35,517 bases of DNA from Acidaminococcus fermentans (GCF_009696675.1 NZ_VULN01000018.1:1-35517), one strand, 5' to 3'; positions 14,985-23,755 are shown, counted from the stretch's first letter. Notes: generated from the sequence alone by a model not told the origin. A program made the numbers and translations.

Positions 14985-16298
14985 TTACAGCACAAAAGCC
15001 ACAATAAAATTGTAGGCAGCTGCCGCCAGGACACTGACAGGCACCGCCCGGAGCAGCAGCTTGTTGAACAGGGTGTTCCGGTCCTCTTCTTTGGGCGTGG
15101 ACCCCAGGATCAAAGATCCGCCGGAAGAGAAGGGACTGATGGCACTGGACTGGGCCCCCAGCACCGTACAGGCAAACAGAGCGGAGGCAGACAATCCGGT
15201 GCTTTCCGCCAGACCCGGAATCAGAGGGAACAGAGCCGGGGTCACCACCCCGGTGGTGGAACTGAAGAAGCTCATGATGGCGGCAATGATGGAGAAAGCC
15301 AGAGGGATCAGCGGCGTGGGCACATTGGCTCCCACCCAGGCGCTGAGCATCTTGATGGTCCCGGCTTTCACCGCCACCGCAATCAGCATCCCGGCCCCGG
15401 CAATCATGATGATGGTGTTCCAGGGAATCTTCGAAATGGCTTCCTTCTGGGGCGCCAGCTTCATCAACAGGGCGATCACTGCGAAGATAATGGCCACCAG
15501 GCCCACATCCACTTTACCGGCCATATAGGCGATTCCTGCGTTCCCGGGCACCAGGATCTTCAGCAGGGGGAACACCAGCACCACGACCATCATCACCAGC
15601 ATCAGGGTCAGGGTCTGGCTCTGGACTTTCGTAAAAGGTTCCGGCCTTTTGAAGGTGACCCCCTGGCCGATGTTCCGGTTGGCCTTGATGCCGTACCGGA
15701 ACAGGGTGATCAGCACCAGGGAAAAGGCAAAGGACAGCAGGAAGATTTCCATTTCCATGGCAAAGGAATCCATGGGAGCCTTCAGTTTCAGGGCTTCATA
15801 GGCTGTATCCGACAGCCCCCGGAAAATCACCCCCAGATTGGAGGTGGGAAAGTTCCCGCCGCACAGGGCCCCGCAGTTGATGGCCACCGCCCCGGTGAGT
15901 TTGTCCATCCGGGATTCATCACAGATCAAAAGGGTAATGGGCGCCAGGAAAGCCAGCACCGTAAAATAGGTGGCCCCCATCACCGACAGCACCACGGCCA
16001 CCCCGAACAGGGCATAGGGCAGCATCCCGGGGAATTTCCGGCAGGCATAGAGCAGGGAGCCGGACATTTTTTCCAGGGTCCCGTTGATGGCCGCCACATT
16101 GTAGAACAGGGACACGGACAAAATCACGAACATGGTACTGATGGGCCAGAACCCGATCACCGCTTTGGGCTTCAGCCCCATGACCAGACACCCGATCAGA
16201 TAAGCAAAGACAATACAGAACAGCCCGGTGTTCAGACCGGTTTTATACCCCAGATAAATGGCAATGGCTATGGCCAGGACAATCGCCGCACTCAGCAT
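14985..16298 (-). CDS. MatC-like carrier of the SLC13/ion-transporter superfamily
   Basis: 437 residues with about 11-12 hydrophobic segments. The N-terminal region resembles the MatC_N (malonate/dicarboxylate carrier) family. The paired motifs NCGALCGGNFPTSNLGVIFRG in the first half and SFFSSTTGVVTPALFPLIPG with SSAISPFSSGGSLILG in the second are the polar hairpin loops that bind sodium and anionic substrate in this superfamily. The start at 16298 has GGGAGG 7 bases upstream. It lies 20 bases after the DUF6282 gene, so the two form an operon: a carrier for the compound the hydrolase-like enzyme handles, probably a carboxylate. Confidence 0.85.
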   Translation of the reverse strand: MLSAAIVLAIAIAIYLGYKTGLNTGLFCIVFAYLIGCLVMGLKPKAVIGFWPISTMFVILSVSLFYNVAAINGTLEKMSGSLLYACRKFPGMLPYALFGVAVVLSVMGATYFTVLAFLAPITLLICDESRMDKLTGAVAINCGALCGGNFPTSNLGVIFRGLSDTAYEALKLKAPMDSFAMEMEIFLLSFAFSLVLITLFRYGIKANRNIGQGVTFKRPEPFTKVQSQTLTLMLVMMVVVLVFPLLKILVPGNAGIAYMAGKVDVGLVAIIFAVIALLMKLAPQKEAISKIPWNTIIMIAGAGMLIAVAVKAGTIKMLSAWVGANVPTPLIPLAFSIIAAIMSFFSSTTGVVTPALFPLIPGLAESTGLSASALFACTVLGAQSSAISPFSSGGSLILGSTPKEEDRNTLFNKLLLRAVPVSVLAAAAYNFIVAFVL

Positions 16299-16318
16299 AA
16301 TGCTTCCTCCCCCTTGTT

Positions 16319-17209
16319 TCAGTCTTTGGCTGCGCCCACCGGTTCTTCCTGGATGCCCAGCAGCCGGTAGGGAATAGTTTTGGTCATGTAGTACACCTGT
16401 TCTTCAGGAATCCCGTATTCCACCAGGTAATGCATGTATTCGTAGATTTCCGTTTCCCAGTCCGGATTTTCCGTCTGTCCCCCGTCCGTATCCACCATGA
16501 CATGCTGGTACCCTACAGCCTGGATCAGTTCCGCATTTTCCCGCAGGTTCATGTGGTACTTCTTCCCTTTCCCCATGTTCTGGGCATAGCACCGTTCCAG
16601 GATCACGTCATAATCCTTCACCAGACGGATCTGGTCTTCCAAGGTGTACCCGCACACCCACCATTCCGGATGGGTGATGACGATTTTTTCCACCCCGGCC
16701 TTCCGGGCCGCTTCCACCACCACAAAAGCCTCTTCCGGAGATACATGGGCGGTGGCCAGTACTGCATCATGGTCTTTGATCAGACCGAACACCGTTTCCA
16801 GTTCCGGGATCACTTTCCCGTCCCGGACCAGCTGGATTCCCTCATCGGGATTTTTCCCCATTTTTTCCAGATGCCGCCGGGCGGACTGGGTGGGCAGCCA
16901 GATCACCTTGGCCCCCAGCTTCAGGCCTTTTTCCACCGCTTCCGGGTTCACACCCCCGATGACTTTGTTCATGACCACCCCACCGTACATGGTGAAGTTG
17001 GTGCTGTCCCCATAGACCTTCTTCACATAGGCATTGGCAATGGCCGCCCGGTTCACCGTGAACCCCAGGTGGGACTTGATCACAATGGCCCGGGCCCCCA
17101 CCCGCACCGCCGCATCCGCCAGTTCCAGATCGTTGTAGGCCCGCAGCCGCAGATCCGGATTGGTGTGCACATGCATATCGCAGATTCCCTTCAGTGAAAC
17201 TCTGCTCAT
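16319..17209 (-). CDS. DUF6282 amidohydrolase-like metal-dependent protein
   Basis: 296 residues with a TIM-barrel metallohydrolase pattern: DMHVHTNPD at residues 11-19 gives the HxH metal pair, IVIKSHLGF supplies Lys and His on the next strands, ATAHVSPEEA and ITHPEWWVCG give further histidines, and MVDTDGGQTENPDW near the end carries the acidic residues. I recognise it as DUF6282; its reaction is not known to me. The start at 17209 has GGAGG 7 bases upstream. It is first in an operon with the MatC-like carrier and divergent from a LysR gene, which suggests hydrolysis or decarboxylation of a small carboxylate or amide brought in by the carrier. Confidence 0.85.
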   Translation of the reverse strand: MSRVSLKGICDMHVHTNPDLRLRAYNDLELADAAVRVGARAIVIKSHLGFTVNRAAIANAYVKKVYGDSTNFTMYGGVVMNKVIGGVNPEAVEKGLKLGAKVIWLPTQSARRHLEKMGKNPDEGIQLVRDGKVIPELETVFGLIKDHDAVLATAHVSPEEAFVVVEAARKAGVEKIVITHPEWWVCGYTLEDQIRLVKDYDVILERCYAQNMGKGKKYHMNLRENAELIQAVGYQHVMVDTDGGQTENPDWETEIYEYMHYLVEYGIPEEQVYYMTKTIPYRLLGIQEEPVGAAKD

Positions 17210-17293
17210 TCTGATTCCTCCCTGTTGTACAAGTATTCTGAATAAATTTGCTTTTAGTGTACCGCGGGGCTGGCTATTGCAGAAGCCGATAAA

Positions 17294-17309
17294 ATACGAT
17301 ATCTTGTAT
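17294..17309. promoter_or_regulatory. Possible LysR operator between DUF6282 and LysR genes
   Basis: An imperfect palindrome ATAC-N8-GTAT (ATACGATATCTTGTAT) in the divergent intergenic region, overlapping a plausible LysR-gene promoter (TTGCAG, 17 bases, TATCTT). A second small palindrome, TACC-GAT-GGTA, follows at 17316-17326. It is a candidate only; LysR sites are usually dyads of this kind near the regulator's own start site. Confidence 0.45.
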
Positions 17310-17340
17310 AGGAAATACCGATGGTAAAGGAGAGGATACG

Positions 17341-18261
17341 ATGGATCTTCGGGAACTTCACTACCTGCTTGCCCTGGCGGAAGAAAAGAGCATTTCCCGG
17401 GCGGCGGAACGGCTGTTCATGGCCCAGTCCAGCCTGTCCCAGTTTCTCAGCACCACAGAGTCTCATTTAGGATACAAACTGTTCATCCGCACTTCCAGCG
17501 GCATCCGGCCCACGGAACCGGGAAAACGGATGATCCGGTTCGCCCAGGATACCCTGGCGGAATTCCACCGGGCCAAGGACGAGATCCAGGATATCGGCAA
17601 CCTGAAAGGGGGCCATGTGATCCTGGGAATCAGTTCTTTCCGGGGATCCTTCCTGCTGCCGCCCGTACTCCAGGCTTTCCAGCAGAAATATCCGGGGGTG
17701 CGGGTCCAGATCGTGGAAGAGAATTCCCTGGCCCTGGAACAGCTGCTGCTCACCGGGAAAATCGACCTGGCCCTTCTGGTGATGCCGGAAAAACGCAGCC
17801 GGATCCAGGCCCGGTTCCTGATGCACGACGAAATCTGCCTAATCACCCATCCGGACCATCCGGTGATGGAACTGGTCCATCAGGGCCAGGCCGGTCAGCA
17901 GCCTTCCCAACTGTCCCAGTACATCAACATCCAGGATGCGGCCCGGTTCGAATTCCTGCTCAGCGGCTACGGCACCATCCTGGGCCGGGAAGCCCGGCGG
18001 ATCTTCCTCCGCCACGGCATGAACCCCACCTACTACAACGAGAACCTGTCCGCCCTGTTTGCCGCTGCCCTGGCCGCCAACGGTCTGGGACTGGCCTTCA
18101 CCTACGCCAGCAGCCGCCAGTACTTCCACCGGGCCCAGCTGCTGTCCCTGGGCAAAGACGGTACCTCCATTCCCCTGGGCACCGCCATGGCCCCGGGCCG
18201 GTACCATTCCAAAGCCACAAAGGCCCTGGATCAGGTGATCTTTGAAGTGTTGGGGAAGTGA
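17341..18261 (+). CDS. LysR-family transcriptional regulator (of the MatC/DUF6282 operon)
   Basis: 306 residues. Helix-turn-helix: LRELHYLLALAEEKSISRAAERLFMAQSSLSQFLSTTESHLGYKLF. The effector-binding domain starts near residue 90 (GGHVILGISSFRGSFLLP, a ligand-loop pattern). AAGGAG lies 8 bases before the ATG. Its position divergent to the carrier and DUF6282 genes makes them its likely targets; the inducer is unknown. It ends just before a strong terminator of the CTGTTGC/GCAACAG type. Confidence 0.92.
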   Translation: MDLRELHYLLALAEEKSISRAAERLFMAQSSLSQFLSTTESHLGYKLFIRTSSGIRPTEPGKRMIRFAQDTLAEFHRAKDEIQDIGNLKGGHVILGISSFRGSFLLPPVLQAFQQKYPGVRVQIVEENSLALEQLLLTGKIDLALLVMPEKRSRIQARFLMHDEICLITHPDHPVMELVHQGQAGQQPSQLSQYINIQDAARFEFLLSGYGTILGREARRIFLRHGMNPTYYNENLSALFAAALAANGLGLAFTYASSRQYFHRAQLLSLGKDGTSIPLGTAMAPGRYHSKATKALDQVIFEVLGK

Positions 18262-18269
18262 AAAAAAGG

Positions 18270-18300
18270 GGGGCTGTTGCTCATGCAACAGCCCCATTTT
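18270..18300 (+). terminator. Terminator after the second LysR gene
   Basis: Stem GGGGCTGTTGC (18270-18280)/GCAACAGCCCC (18285-18295), loop TCAT, then ATTTT. Repeat B2 begins at the end of the T-run (GAATCTATG at 18301). Confidence 0.85.
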
Positions 18301-18610
18301 GAATCTATGCCCCCTGGGCGGCCGGGACGGGCTTGTCTGGGGCAAGCCCCTACGCCGTCGCTGTCCAGGAACCGGCTAACAACGGTTTCCTTATGAAGCC
18401 TCCCCCCTGGATGACAAAAGAGGACCGCCCATACAGCCGGGCCCGCTTTGCCGTCACAACGGCATCCCCGTCCAATCAGTCGAACAAACAACACTCGACC
18501 CCAACGCCGTAGGGGCGGGCCGCAGGCCCGCCCGTCCCGGCCTGGGGGTTTTACAAGTTCAGAAGCATCTGCCCCCGGCAGATGGTCTCCATCGGTGTGA
18601 GACTGGAAAG
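18301..18610. repeat. Inverted-repeat element B, copy 2 (with internal insertion)
   Basis: Same order as copy 1: GAATCTATGCCCCCTGGGC, the long left arm, GTCCAGGAACCGGCTAACAA, then the right arm with CGCCGTAGGGGCGGGC and CCCGTCCCGGCCTGGGGG. About 50 extra bases (about 18410-18460) interrupt the GGACGGCATCCCCGTCC hairpin. It is followed by TTTTACAAGTTCAGAAGC, the CATCTGCC/GGCAGATG hairpin and ATCGGTGTGAGACTGGAAAG, a tail shared with copy 4. The rest up to 18660 is AT-rich promoter DNA. Confidence 0.85.
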
Positions 18611-18723
18611 GGGCTCTGCCGCTTTCCACCGTGCACTCCTCCCTATTTTTAATAATTTTGTGATATAATCATCTAAAATACCATGATTTTTGTGATTTTT
18701 AGAGAAGAAAGGGCGTGATTTTT

Positions 18724-20061
18724 GTGAACCGGCTTACCCGGAAAATCGATTCCTTCCTGGTCCAATGGAAGAATTCCCCCCATCACCTTCCTCTCATCAT
18801 CAAAGGAGCCCGGCAGGTGGGAAAAACGGAAGCCATCGAGCATTTTGCCCGCACCCATTACACCCACCTGGTGGAAATCAACTTTGTCCTCCAGAAAGAA
18901 TACCGGCACATCTTTGATGACGGATTCGATGTGAACCGGATCCTTCAGAACATCACCTTCCTGGACCCCAGCCTGCAGCTGAAGCCCCATGAAACCCTGA
19001 TTTTTTTCGACGAACTCCAGGCCTGTCCCAACTGCGCTACCAGTCTCAAGGCCTTCCAGCTGGACGGCCGCTATGATGTGATCTGTTCCGGATCCCTTAT
19101 GGGCATCAGTTATCAGGAAATCGAATCCAACAGTGTGGGCTACAAGGAAGATATCACCCTGTATCCTTTGGATTTTGAAGAATTTCTCTGGGCCAGAGGC
19201 TACACTTCGGAACAGGTGGACCTTTTTTATCAGCATCTGCTGGAAACCCGGCCCCTTTCCAGGCTGGAAATGGACGTGCTGCAAAAAAACTTCCAGGACT
19301 ATCTGGTGCTGGGAGGCATGCCTGCAGTAGTCTGGCGGTTCATCCAGCAGAACAATTTCAGCGGCACTCTCCAGCTCCAGCAACAGCTGCTCCTGGACTA
19401 TGAAGAGGACATCACCAAATATGCCGGCGGCCTGGACAAAGGAAAAATCCTGAATGTCTACCGGAAAATCCCTGTATTTCTGGGAAAGGAAAACAAAAAA
19501 TTCCAGATTTCCAAAGTGGCCCACGGAGCCCGGAACCGGGAATATCTGGGGGTAGTGGACTGGCTGTCCAACGCCGGCATCGTCAATGTCTGCTATTGCC
19601 TGGACCATCCGGAACTGCCTTTGAAAGGGAATTACAACCCAGACCAGTACAAGCTGTATTTTGCCGACACCGGTCTCCTGATCGCCTCTCTGGACGAAGA
19701 AGCCCAGCTGGATCTGCGCCGGAACCGTAACTTCGGCGTTTACAAAGGCGCTCTCTTTGAAAACATGGCCGCCCAGATGCTGGTCCAGCAGGGCTACGGC
19801 CTGTATTACTACAAAAACACCCAAGGCACCCTGGAAATGGACTTTTTCGTCCGGGATGCAGATTCCCTGATCCCCGTGGAGGTGAAAGCCACCGACGGCA
19901 GTACCCGCTCCCTGAACCGTCTCCTGGAAGATTCGAGCCATTATCCGGACATCCGGTACGGCATCAAACTCAGCACCGGAAACATCGGCTGGAACGGAAA
20001 ATTCTACACCATACCTTATTTTCTCGGTTTCCTGCTAAAACGGTGGCTGAGGGAGAAATAA
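18724..20061 (+). CDS. AAA-type ATPase with C-terminal DUF4143
   Basis: About 445 residues. Walker A is IIKGARQVGKTEAIEHFA near residue 25, Walker B ETLIFFDELQACP near 98, and a sensor-like VICSGSLMG follows. The second half is DUF4143 with a restriction-nuclease-like pattern near the end: KGALFENMAAQML, YYYKNTQGTLEMDFFV and LIPVEVKA, the E/D-x-K arrangement of a PD-(D/E)XK fold. These common ATPases have no settled function. GTG at 18724 is preferred (GAAAGGG 10 bases upstream) over GTG 18715, which touches that site. An extended -10 TGATATAAT (18661-18669) lies upstream. The gene stands alone between two B repeats, as mobile or accessory genes often do. Confidence 0.9.
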   Translation: MNRLTRKIDSFLVQWKNSPHHLPLIIKGARQVGKTEAIEHFARTHYTHLVEINFVLQKEYRHIFDDGFDVNRILQNITFLDPSLQLKPHETLIFFDELQACPNCATSLKAFQLDGRYDVICSGSLMGISYQEIESNSVGYKEDITLYPLDFEEFLWARGYTSEQVDLFYQHLLETRPLSRLEMDVLQKNFQDYLVLGGMPAVVWRFIQQNNFSGTLQLQQQLLLDYEEDITKYAGGLDKGKILNVYRKIPVFLGKENKKFQISKVAHGARNREYLGVVDWLSNAGIVNVCYCLDHPELPLKGNYNPDQYKLYFADTGLLIASLDEEAQLDLRRNRNFGVYKGALFENMAAQMLVQQGYGLYYYKNTQGTLEMDFFVRDADSLIPVEVKATDGSTRSLNRLLEDSSHYPDIRYGIKLSTGNIGWNGKFYTIPYFLGFLLKRWLREK

Positions 20062-20065
20062 ACGG

Positions 20066-20094
20066 GGGGTGCTGCACGTTCTCTGCAGCACCCC
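20066..20094 (+). terminator. Hairpin after the ATPase gene, U-run missing
   Basis: Stem GGGGTGCTGCA (20066-20076)/TGCAGCACCCC (20084-20094). The hairpin core is like those at 8108 and 23923, which have T-runs; here the stem is followed by TGTCAGCTGTCAACGG. The left arm of repeat B is also missing at this site, suggesting one deletion or rearrangement removed both. Confidence 0.6.
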
Positions 20095-20280
20095 TGTCAG
20101 CTGTCAACGGTTTCCTTATGACACCTCTCCCCTGGACGGCATCCCCGTCCAATCGGTCGAACAAACAATGCCCGCCCCCAACGCCGTAGGGGCGGGCCGC
20201 AGGCCCGCCCGTCCCGGCCTGGGGGTTTTACAAGTTCAGAAGCATCTGCCCCCGGCAGATGGTCTCCATAGGCATAAGAC
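20095..20280. repeat. Inverted-repeat element B, copy 3 (left arm deleted)
   Basis: Starts within the element at CAACGGTTTCCTTATGA and continues through the GGACGGCATCCCCGTCC hairpin, GGTCGAACAAACAATGCCC, the right arm (CGCCGTAGGGGCGGGC to GGCCTGGGGG), TTTTACAAGTTCAGAAGC and the CATCTGCC/GGCAGATG hairpin near 20246-20264. It is at least 90 percent like copy 4 over this part by eye. The following bases to 20371 contain the regulator's promoter: TGTTACAAT near 20327-20335 is an extended -10. Confidence 0.85.
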
Positions 20281-20371
20281 GTAGGACTCCTGTCCTAAAA
20301 TTTCCTTCCATTTTCTCTCTCTTTTTATGTTACAATGAAGACAGAAATCAACTGTTGAAGGAGCTGTTATC

Positions 20372-20926
20372 ATGGAAGAGATGGACATTGGAGGGCGGAT
20401 CCAGGAATACCGCAAAGCTGCCGGGATGAGTCTCCGGGAACTGGCCGCCCATGCGGAAATCTCTCCTTCCATGCTCAGCCAGATTGAAAACAACGCCGTC
20501 AACCCCTCCATCAACACCCTGAAGAGCATTGCAGAAGTTCTCCAGATCCCCCTGTACAAATTTTTCAAGCCCCAGGCCCCCACTCCTGCAGACCAGATCG
20601 TCCGCCAGGGAGAGCACCGGATCATCGGCCACTGGGGCACGGAAGTCACCTACAAGCTGCTGACCCCGGATACGGACAGTACCATTGAATTCATCCTGAT
20701 GGAAATCCCCGCCGGCACCGTCACCACCAAAGTTCCCCGGGGCCATCAGGGCGAGGAAACTGCCTATGTGATGGAAGGCCAAGTGGAAATTACCGTGGAT
20801 GACCAGACCTACCAGCTTTCTGCCGGAGACAGCATACGGATCCTGTCCGGCCACCCTCACAAATGGTCCAACCGGTCCAAAGAACTGGTCCGGGTCATCT
20901 TCGCCGTGACTCCTCCTTCTTTTTAA
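20372..20926 (+). CDS. XRE-family regulator with C-terminal cupin domain
   Basis: 184 residues. N-terminal helix-turn-helix (about 6-62): GGRIQEYRKAAGMSLRELAAHAEISPSMLSQIENNAVNPSINTL. The C-terminal cupin (about 105-180) has PRGHQGEETAYVMEGQVEITVDDQTYQLSAGDSIRILSGHPHKW, a small-molecule or metal-binding barrel. Proteins of this build (PuuR, SutR type) sense amino acids, polyamines or sugars and repress catabolic genes. GGAG lies 8 bases before the ATG. It converges on the permease of the D-serine operon, sharing a terminator, so it may control dsdA, but the gene order alone does not prove it. Confidence 0.9.
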   Translation: MEEMDIGGRIQEYRKAAGMSLRELAAHAEISPSMLSQIENNAVNPSINTLKSIAEVLQIPLYKFFKPQAPTPADQIVRQGEHRIIGHWGTEVTYKLLTPDTDSTIEFILMEIPAGTVTTKVPRGHQGEETAYVMEGQVEITVDDQTYQLSAGDSIRILSGHPHKWSNRSKELVRVIFAVTPPSF

Positions 20927-20930
20927 GCAC

Positions 20931-20962
20931 AAAAAAACTGCCGCAGCCGCGGCAGTTTTTTT
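20931..20962. terminator. Bidirectional terminator between the XRE-cupin and permease genes
   Basis: AAAAAAACTGCCGC (20931-20944)/GCGGCAGTTTTTTT (20949-20962), loop AGCC. Symmetric A and T tracts serve both convergent genes; the permease stop codon (20964) lies at its edge. Confidence 0.92.
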
Positions 20963-20963
20963 G

Positions 20964-22301
20964 TTACAGCAATACCATGCTCAGCAGGAACACGGTGACC
21001 AGTGCGGTCATGGACTGGAGCACGCTGATAATGGGAATGGTCTTGTAGGCAATGGACGTATCCATATCGGAAGTGGTGGCCGTTACCCAGAAGAAATCGT
21101 CGTTCCCGTGGAATACCATCATGCCCCCGGCAGCACAGGCCAGCATGGCAATCACCCGGCCCATGGGAGAACCGAAGCCCAGCACATCGATCAGAGGAGT
21201 GATCATGGTGGCTGCCGTTACCATGGCAATAGTAGCAGAGCCTACGCAGGTCCGGAACAGGAACCCAATCAGGAAAGGTGCCAGGATGCCGATGGAAACC
21301 CCGCTCATGCTGGCAGTGAGGATGTCCCGGAGAGGAGAGGCTTTCAGCACTCCGGAGAAGGCCCCGCCGGCCCCTACGATCAGGACAATCTGTCCGGCCG
21401 TCTTCATGGCGTCGGCAATGACCCCGTCAAAGCCCCAGGCTTTGGTGTCTTCCGGAAAGATGTTGTGGTAGCCCACAGCGGCAATCAGCAGCCCGATCAG
21501 CAAAGCCACCGCCGGAGTCCCTACAATGTTCAGCACCAGGGCCAGGGTACCGGTAAGCTTGCACATGCTGCCTACAGTTTTCAGCAGCATCAGGGCAATG
21601 GGCACCAGGATGGGCAGGAAGGACATCATGGCACTGGGCAGATTCTGATGTTCCGGCGTGTCTTCCACACTGGTGGGCAGATAGTAGTATTTGTTCCCGG
21701 CATAGAGGGAAGCCAGGTAAGCCACCAGGGTCACGGGAATGGATACCAGAGCCCCGAACAGGATCACCTGTCCCAGGTCGGCGCTGAGGATCCCGGCCAC
21801 TGCCAGAGGGCCAGGGGTGGGCGGCACGAACATGTGGGTGGCGTGGAGGCCCATGCACAGGGAAATGGCCATGGTGGTCATGGAAATCTTGGTATCCCGG
21901 GAGAGCCTTTTGGCAATGGGGCTCAGCAGGACGAAAGCGGAATCACAGAACACCGGGATGGAAACGAAGTACCCGGTAATGGCCAGCCCCAGGGCTGCAT
22001 GTTTCTTGCCGGTGATCTTCAAAATGGTCTTGGCCATGGTTTCCGCGGCCCCGGATTTTTCCAGCAGGGCCCCGGTCACCGTCCCCAGGGCAATGACCAG
22101 GCCGATATCCGCCACCGTTCCTCCCATGCCATCTGCAAAGGCCTTCAGCATAGGCTCCATGCCCATGCCGGACACAATGGCAAAGACAAAGGACGTGGCA
22201 ATCAAGGCAAAGAACGGGTGAAGCTTCAGTTTAACAGTACAGATCACCAGGGCCAGCACCGCAAGGACCAGCCCGGCAATCACAGGAAATGCACCATTCA
22301 T
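20964..22301 (-). CDS. GntP-family permease, probable D-serine transporter (DsdX-like)
   Basis: 445 residues with about 12-14 membrane segments and GntP-family motifs: GYFVSIPVFCDSAFVLLSP, MGLHATHMFVPPTPGPLAVAG and the late FRTCVGSATIAMVTAA and MMVFHGNDDFFWVTATT. GntP proteins are proton symporters for gluconate and other hydroxy-acids; the DsdX branch carries D-serine. The substrate call rests on the dsdA gene 34 bases upstream on the same strand, not on diagnostic residues. AAGGAGGGA lies 5 bases before the ATG at 22301. A gluconate-type substrate remains possible. Confidence 0.85.
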   Translation of the reverse strand: MNGAFPVIAGLVLAVLALVICTVKLKLHPFFALIATSFVFAIVSGMGMEPMLKAFADGMGGTVADIGLVIALGTVTGALLEKSGAAETMAKTILKITGKKHAALGLAITGYFVSIPVFCDSAFVLLSPIAKRLSRDTKISMTTMAISLCMGLHATHMFVPPTPGPLAVAGILSADLGQVILFGALVSIPVTLVAYLASLYAGNKYYYLPTSVEDTPEHQNLPSAMMSFLPILVPIALMLLKTVGSMCKLTGTLALVLNIVGTPAVALLIGLLIAAVGYHNIFPEDTKAWGFDGVIADAMKTAGQIVLIVGAGGAFSGVLKASPLRDILTASMSGVSIGILAPFLIGFLFRTCVGSATIAMVTAATMITPLIDVLGFGSPMGRVIAMLACAAGGMMVFHGNDDFFWVTATTSDMDTSIAYKTIPIISVLQSMTALVTVFLLSMVLL

Positions 22302-22335
22302 GGAAATCCCTCCTTCCCCCTTGGGGGAACAGACC

Positions 22336-23676
22336 TTATTTTTTCAGATAGGTGTTCAGGTATTCTTTCCGGATTTCTTCCGGTACCAGACGGCCGCCGG
22401 TGGCCCAGGCAATCTGGGTGGCGTTGGCCAGTTTGCCTGCATCCAGGCCCTGGTCCTTCAGATATTTCCGGGTCCCTTCATACACCGTCAGCCGGCAGGG
22501 TCCGATGAAGGCCGCACAGCTGGAAGGTTCGATTTCCACGTCTTCGGTTTTCTTCAGATCCCGGAGAAAATTGAAGAGCCGGTAATCATCCACCGTAAAG
22601 TCCCCGGACAGCAGGTTGGTCATGATCCGGGTCACAAATCCGGAGGGGCTGGCACAGGCCAGGCCGTCTGCTTCCGTAATCCCGTCAATGTGGAAGTCGT
22701 GGACGTTGGCCTTTTCGAATTCCTGGGTGGCCGTGCCCAGCAGGACGGAAGGGCAAAGGGTGGGTTCCGTAAAGAACACATGGACATTGTCCTTGAAGAT
22801 CCGTTTCAGACCGTAGGAAACGCCGCCGGGGGCCCCGCCCACACCGGCCGGGATGTAAACGATCAGAGGATGGTCAGCATCCACGGTGATATTCATGTCA
22901 TCCAGCTGTTTCTTCAGCCGTCTGGCAGCCACAGCATAGCCCAGGAACAGGTTCACGGATTTTTCGTCATCCACGAAATAGCTGGTGGGATCCTGGTCGG
23001 ACAGCCGGCGGCCTTCCGCCACCGCCTTGGAATAGTCATCGGCATATTCGATGACTTCCACGCCCTTCTGCCGGAGCAGATCTTTTTTCCACTGACGGGC
23101 ATCCATGGACATGTGGACCTTCACCTTGAAGCCCAGCGCCGCACTCATGATCCCGATGGACAGGCCCAGGTTCCCGGTGGAGCCCACCTGTACCGTATAC
23201 TGATGGAAGAAATCCTTCATATCCTGATCTGCCAGTTTGGCATAGTTGTCCGTTACCTTCAGTTTGCCCGCAGCCAGGGCCAGGTCTTCCGCATGTTTCA
23301 GGACTTCATAGATGCCCCCTCTGGCCTTGACGGAACCGGCAATGGCCAGATGGCTGTCCATCTTCAGCAGCAGATGGCCGGGGATGGTGCAGGCAAAGTC
23401 CTTTTCCAGGGCCTTCTGCATATCCGGAATGGCTTTCAGGGGAGATTCGATCAGCCCATGAGTCACTTCCGTTTCCGGGAAGCACCGTTCAATGAAAGGC
23501 GCAAACCGCTGGAGCCGGTCTGCCGCATCGTCGATCATGGCATCGGACACCACCAGGCTGCACACAGCATTGGTCATGTCAAAGGGAAGGTACCGGGGGT
23601 TCACCCACACCGTTTCCTTCTTTTCCGAAACTTCCCGGATCACCGGGTCCTGAGCAATGTACTTTTCCGCATCCAT
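22336..23676 (-). CDS. dsdA: D-serine ammonia-lyase (D-serine dehydratase)
   Basis: 446 residues, the length of E. coli DsdA. It converts D-serine to pyruvate and ammonia with pyridoxal phosphate in the cytoplasm. Seen: KMDSHLAIAGSVKARGG with the cofactor lysine at residue 117, QVGSTGNLGLSIG as the phosphate-binding glycine-serine loop, YIPAGVGGAPGGVSYGLK, and a C-terminal PSSCAAFIGP loop. The start ATG 23676 is 8 bases from GGAGG; an adjacent in-frame GTG (23679) is possible. It is first in an operon with the GntP-type permease. A consensus promoter with a dyad at +1 lies just upstream, so control by a repressor is likely. Confidence 0.95.
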   Translation of the reverse strand: MDAEKYIAQDPVIREVSEKKETVWVNPRYLPFDMTNAVCSLVVSDAMIDDAADRLQRFAPFIERCFPETEVTHGLIESPLKAIPDMQKALEKDFACTIPGHLLLKMDSHLAIAGSVKARGGIYEVLKHAEDLALAAGKLKVTDNYAKLADQDMKDFFHQYTVQVGSTGNLGLSIGIMSAALGFKVKVHMSMDARQWKKDLLRQKGVEVIEYADDYSKAVAEGRRLSDQDPTSYFVDDEKSVNLFLGYAVAARRLKKQLDDMNITVDADHPLIVYIPAGVGGAPGGVSYGLKRIFKDNVHVFFTEPTLCPSVLLGTATQEFEKANVHDFHIDGITEADGLACASPSGFVTRIMTNLLSGDFTVDDYRLFNFLRDLKKTEDVEIEPSSCAAFIGPCRLTVYEGTRKYLKDQGLDAGKLANATQIAWATGGRLVPEEIRKEYLNTYLKK

Positions 23677-23703
23677 CACAAATCCCTCCGTTCAGATTTA
23701 TTA

Positions 23704-23755
23704 AACATAATTTCTTTGTTATGTACAGTATAATTAAACACATCCTCCTTGTCAA
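23704..23755 (-). promoter_or_regulatory. dsdA promoter and candidate operator
   Basis: On the minus strand TTGACA (23755-23750), 17 bases, TATACT (23732-23727). Directly at the start site lies ACATAA-N8-TTATGT (23704-23723), a perfect 6-base dyad placed where a repressor would block initiation. TTATGT also occurs as a half-site just before the -10 of the XRE-cupin gene (20323-20328). Confidence 0.8.

Noticed and set aside
14859-15007. Short frames starting MDGIPVQSVEQTMP in each B repeat (also near 20117 and 24065)
   Set aside because: The peptide repeats only because the DNA repeat does. Frames differ in length, have no binding sites and overlap hairpin arms.
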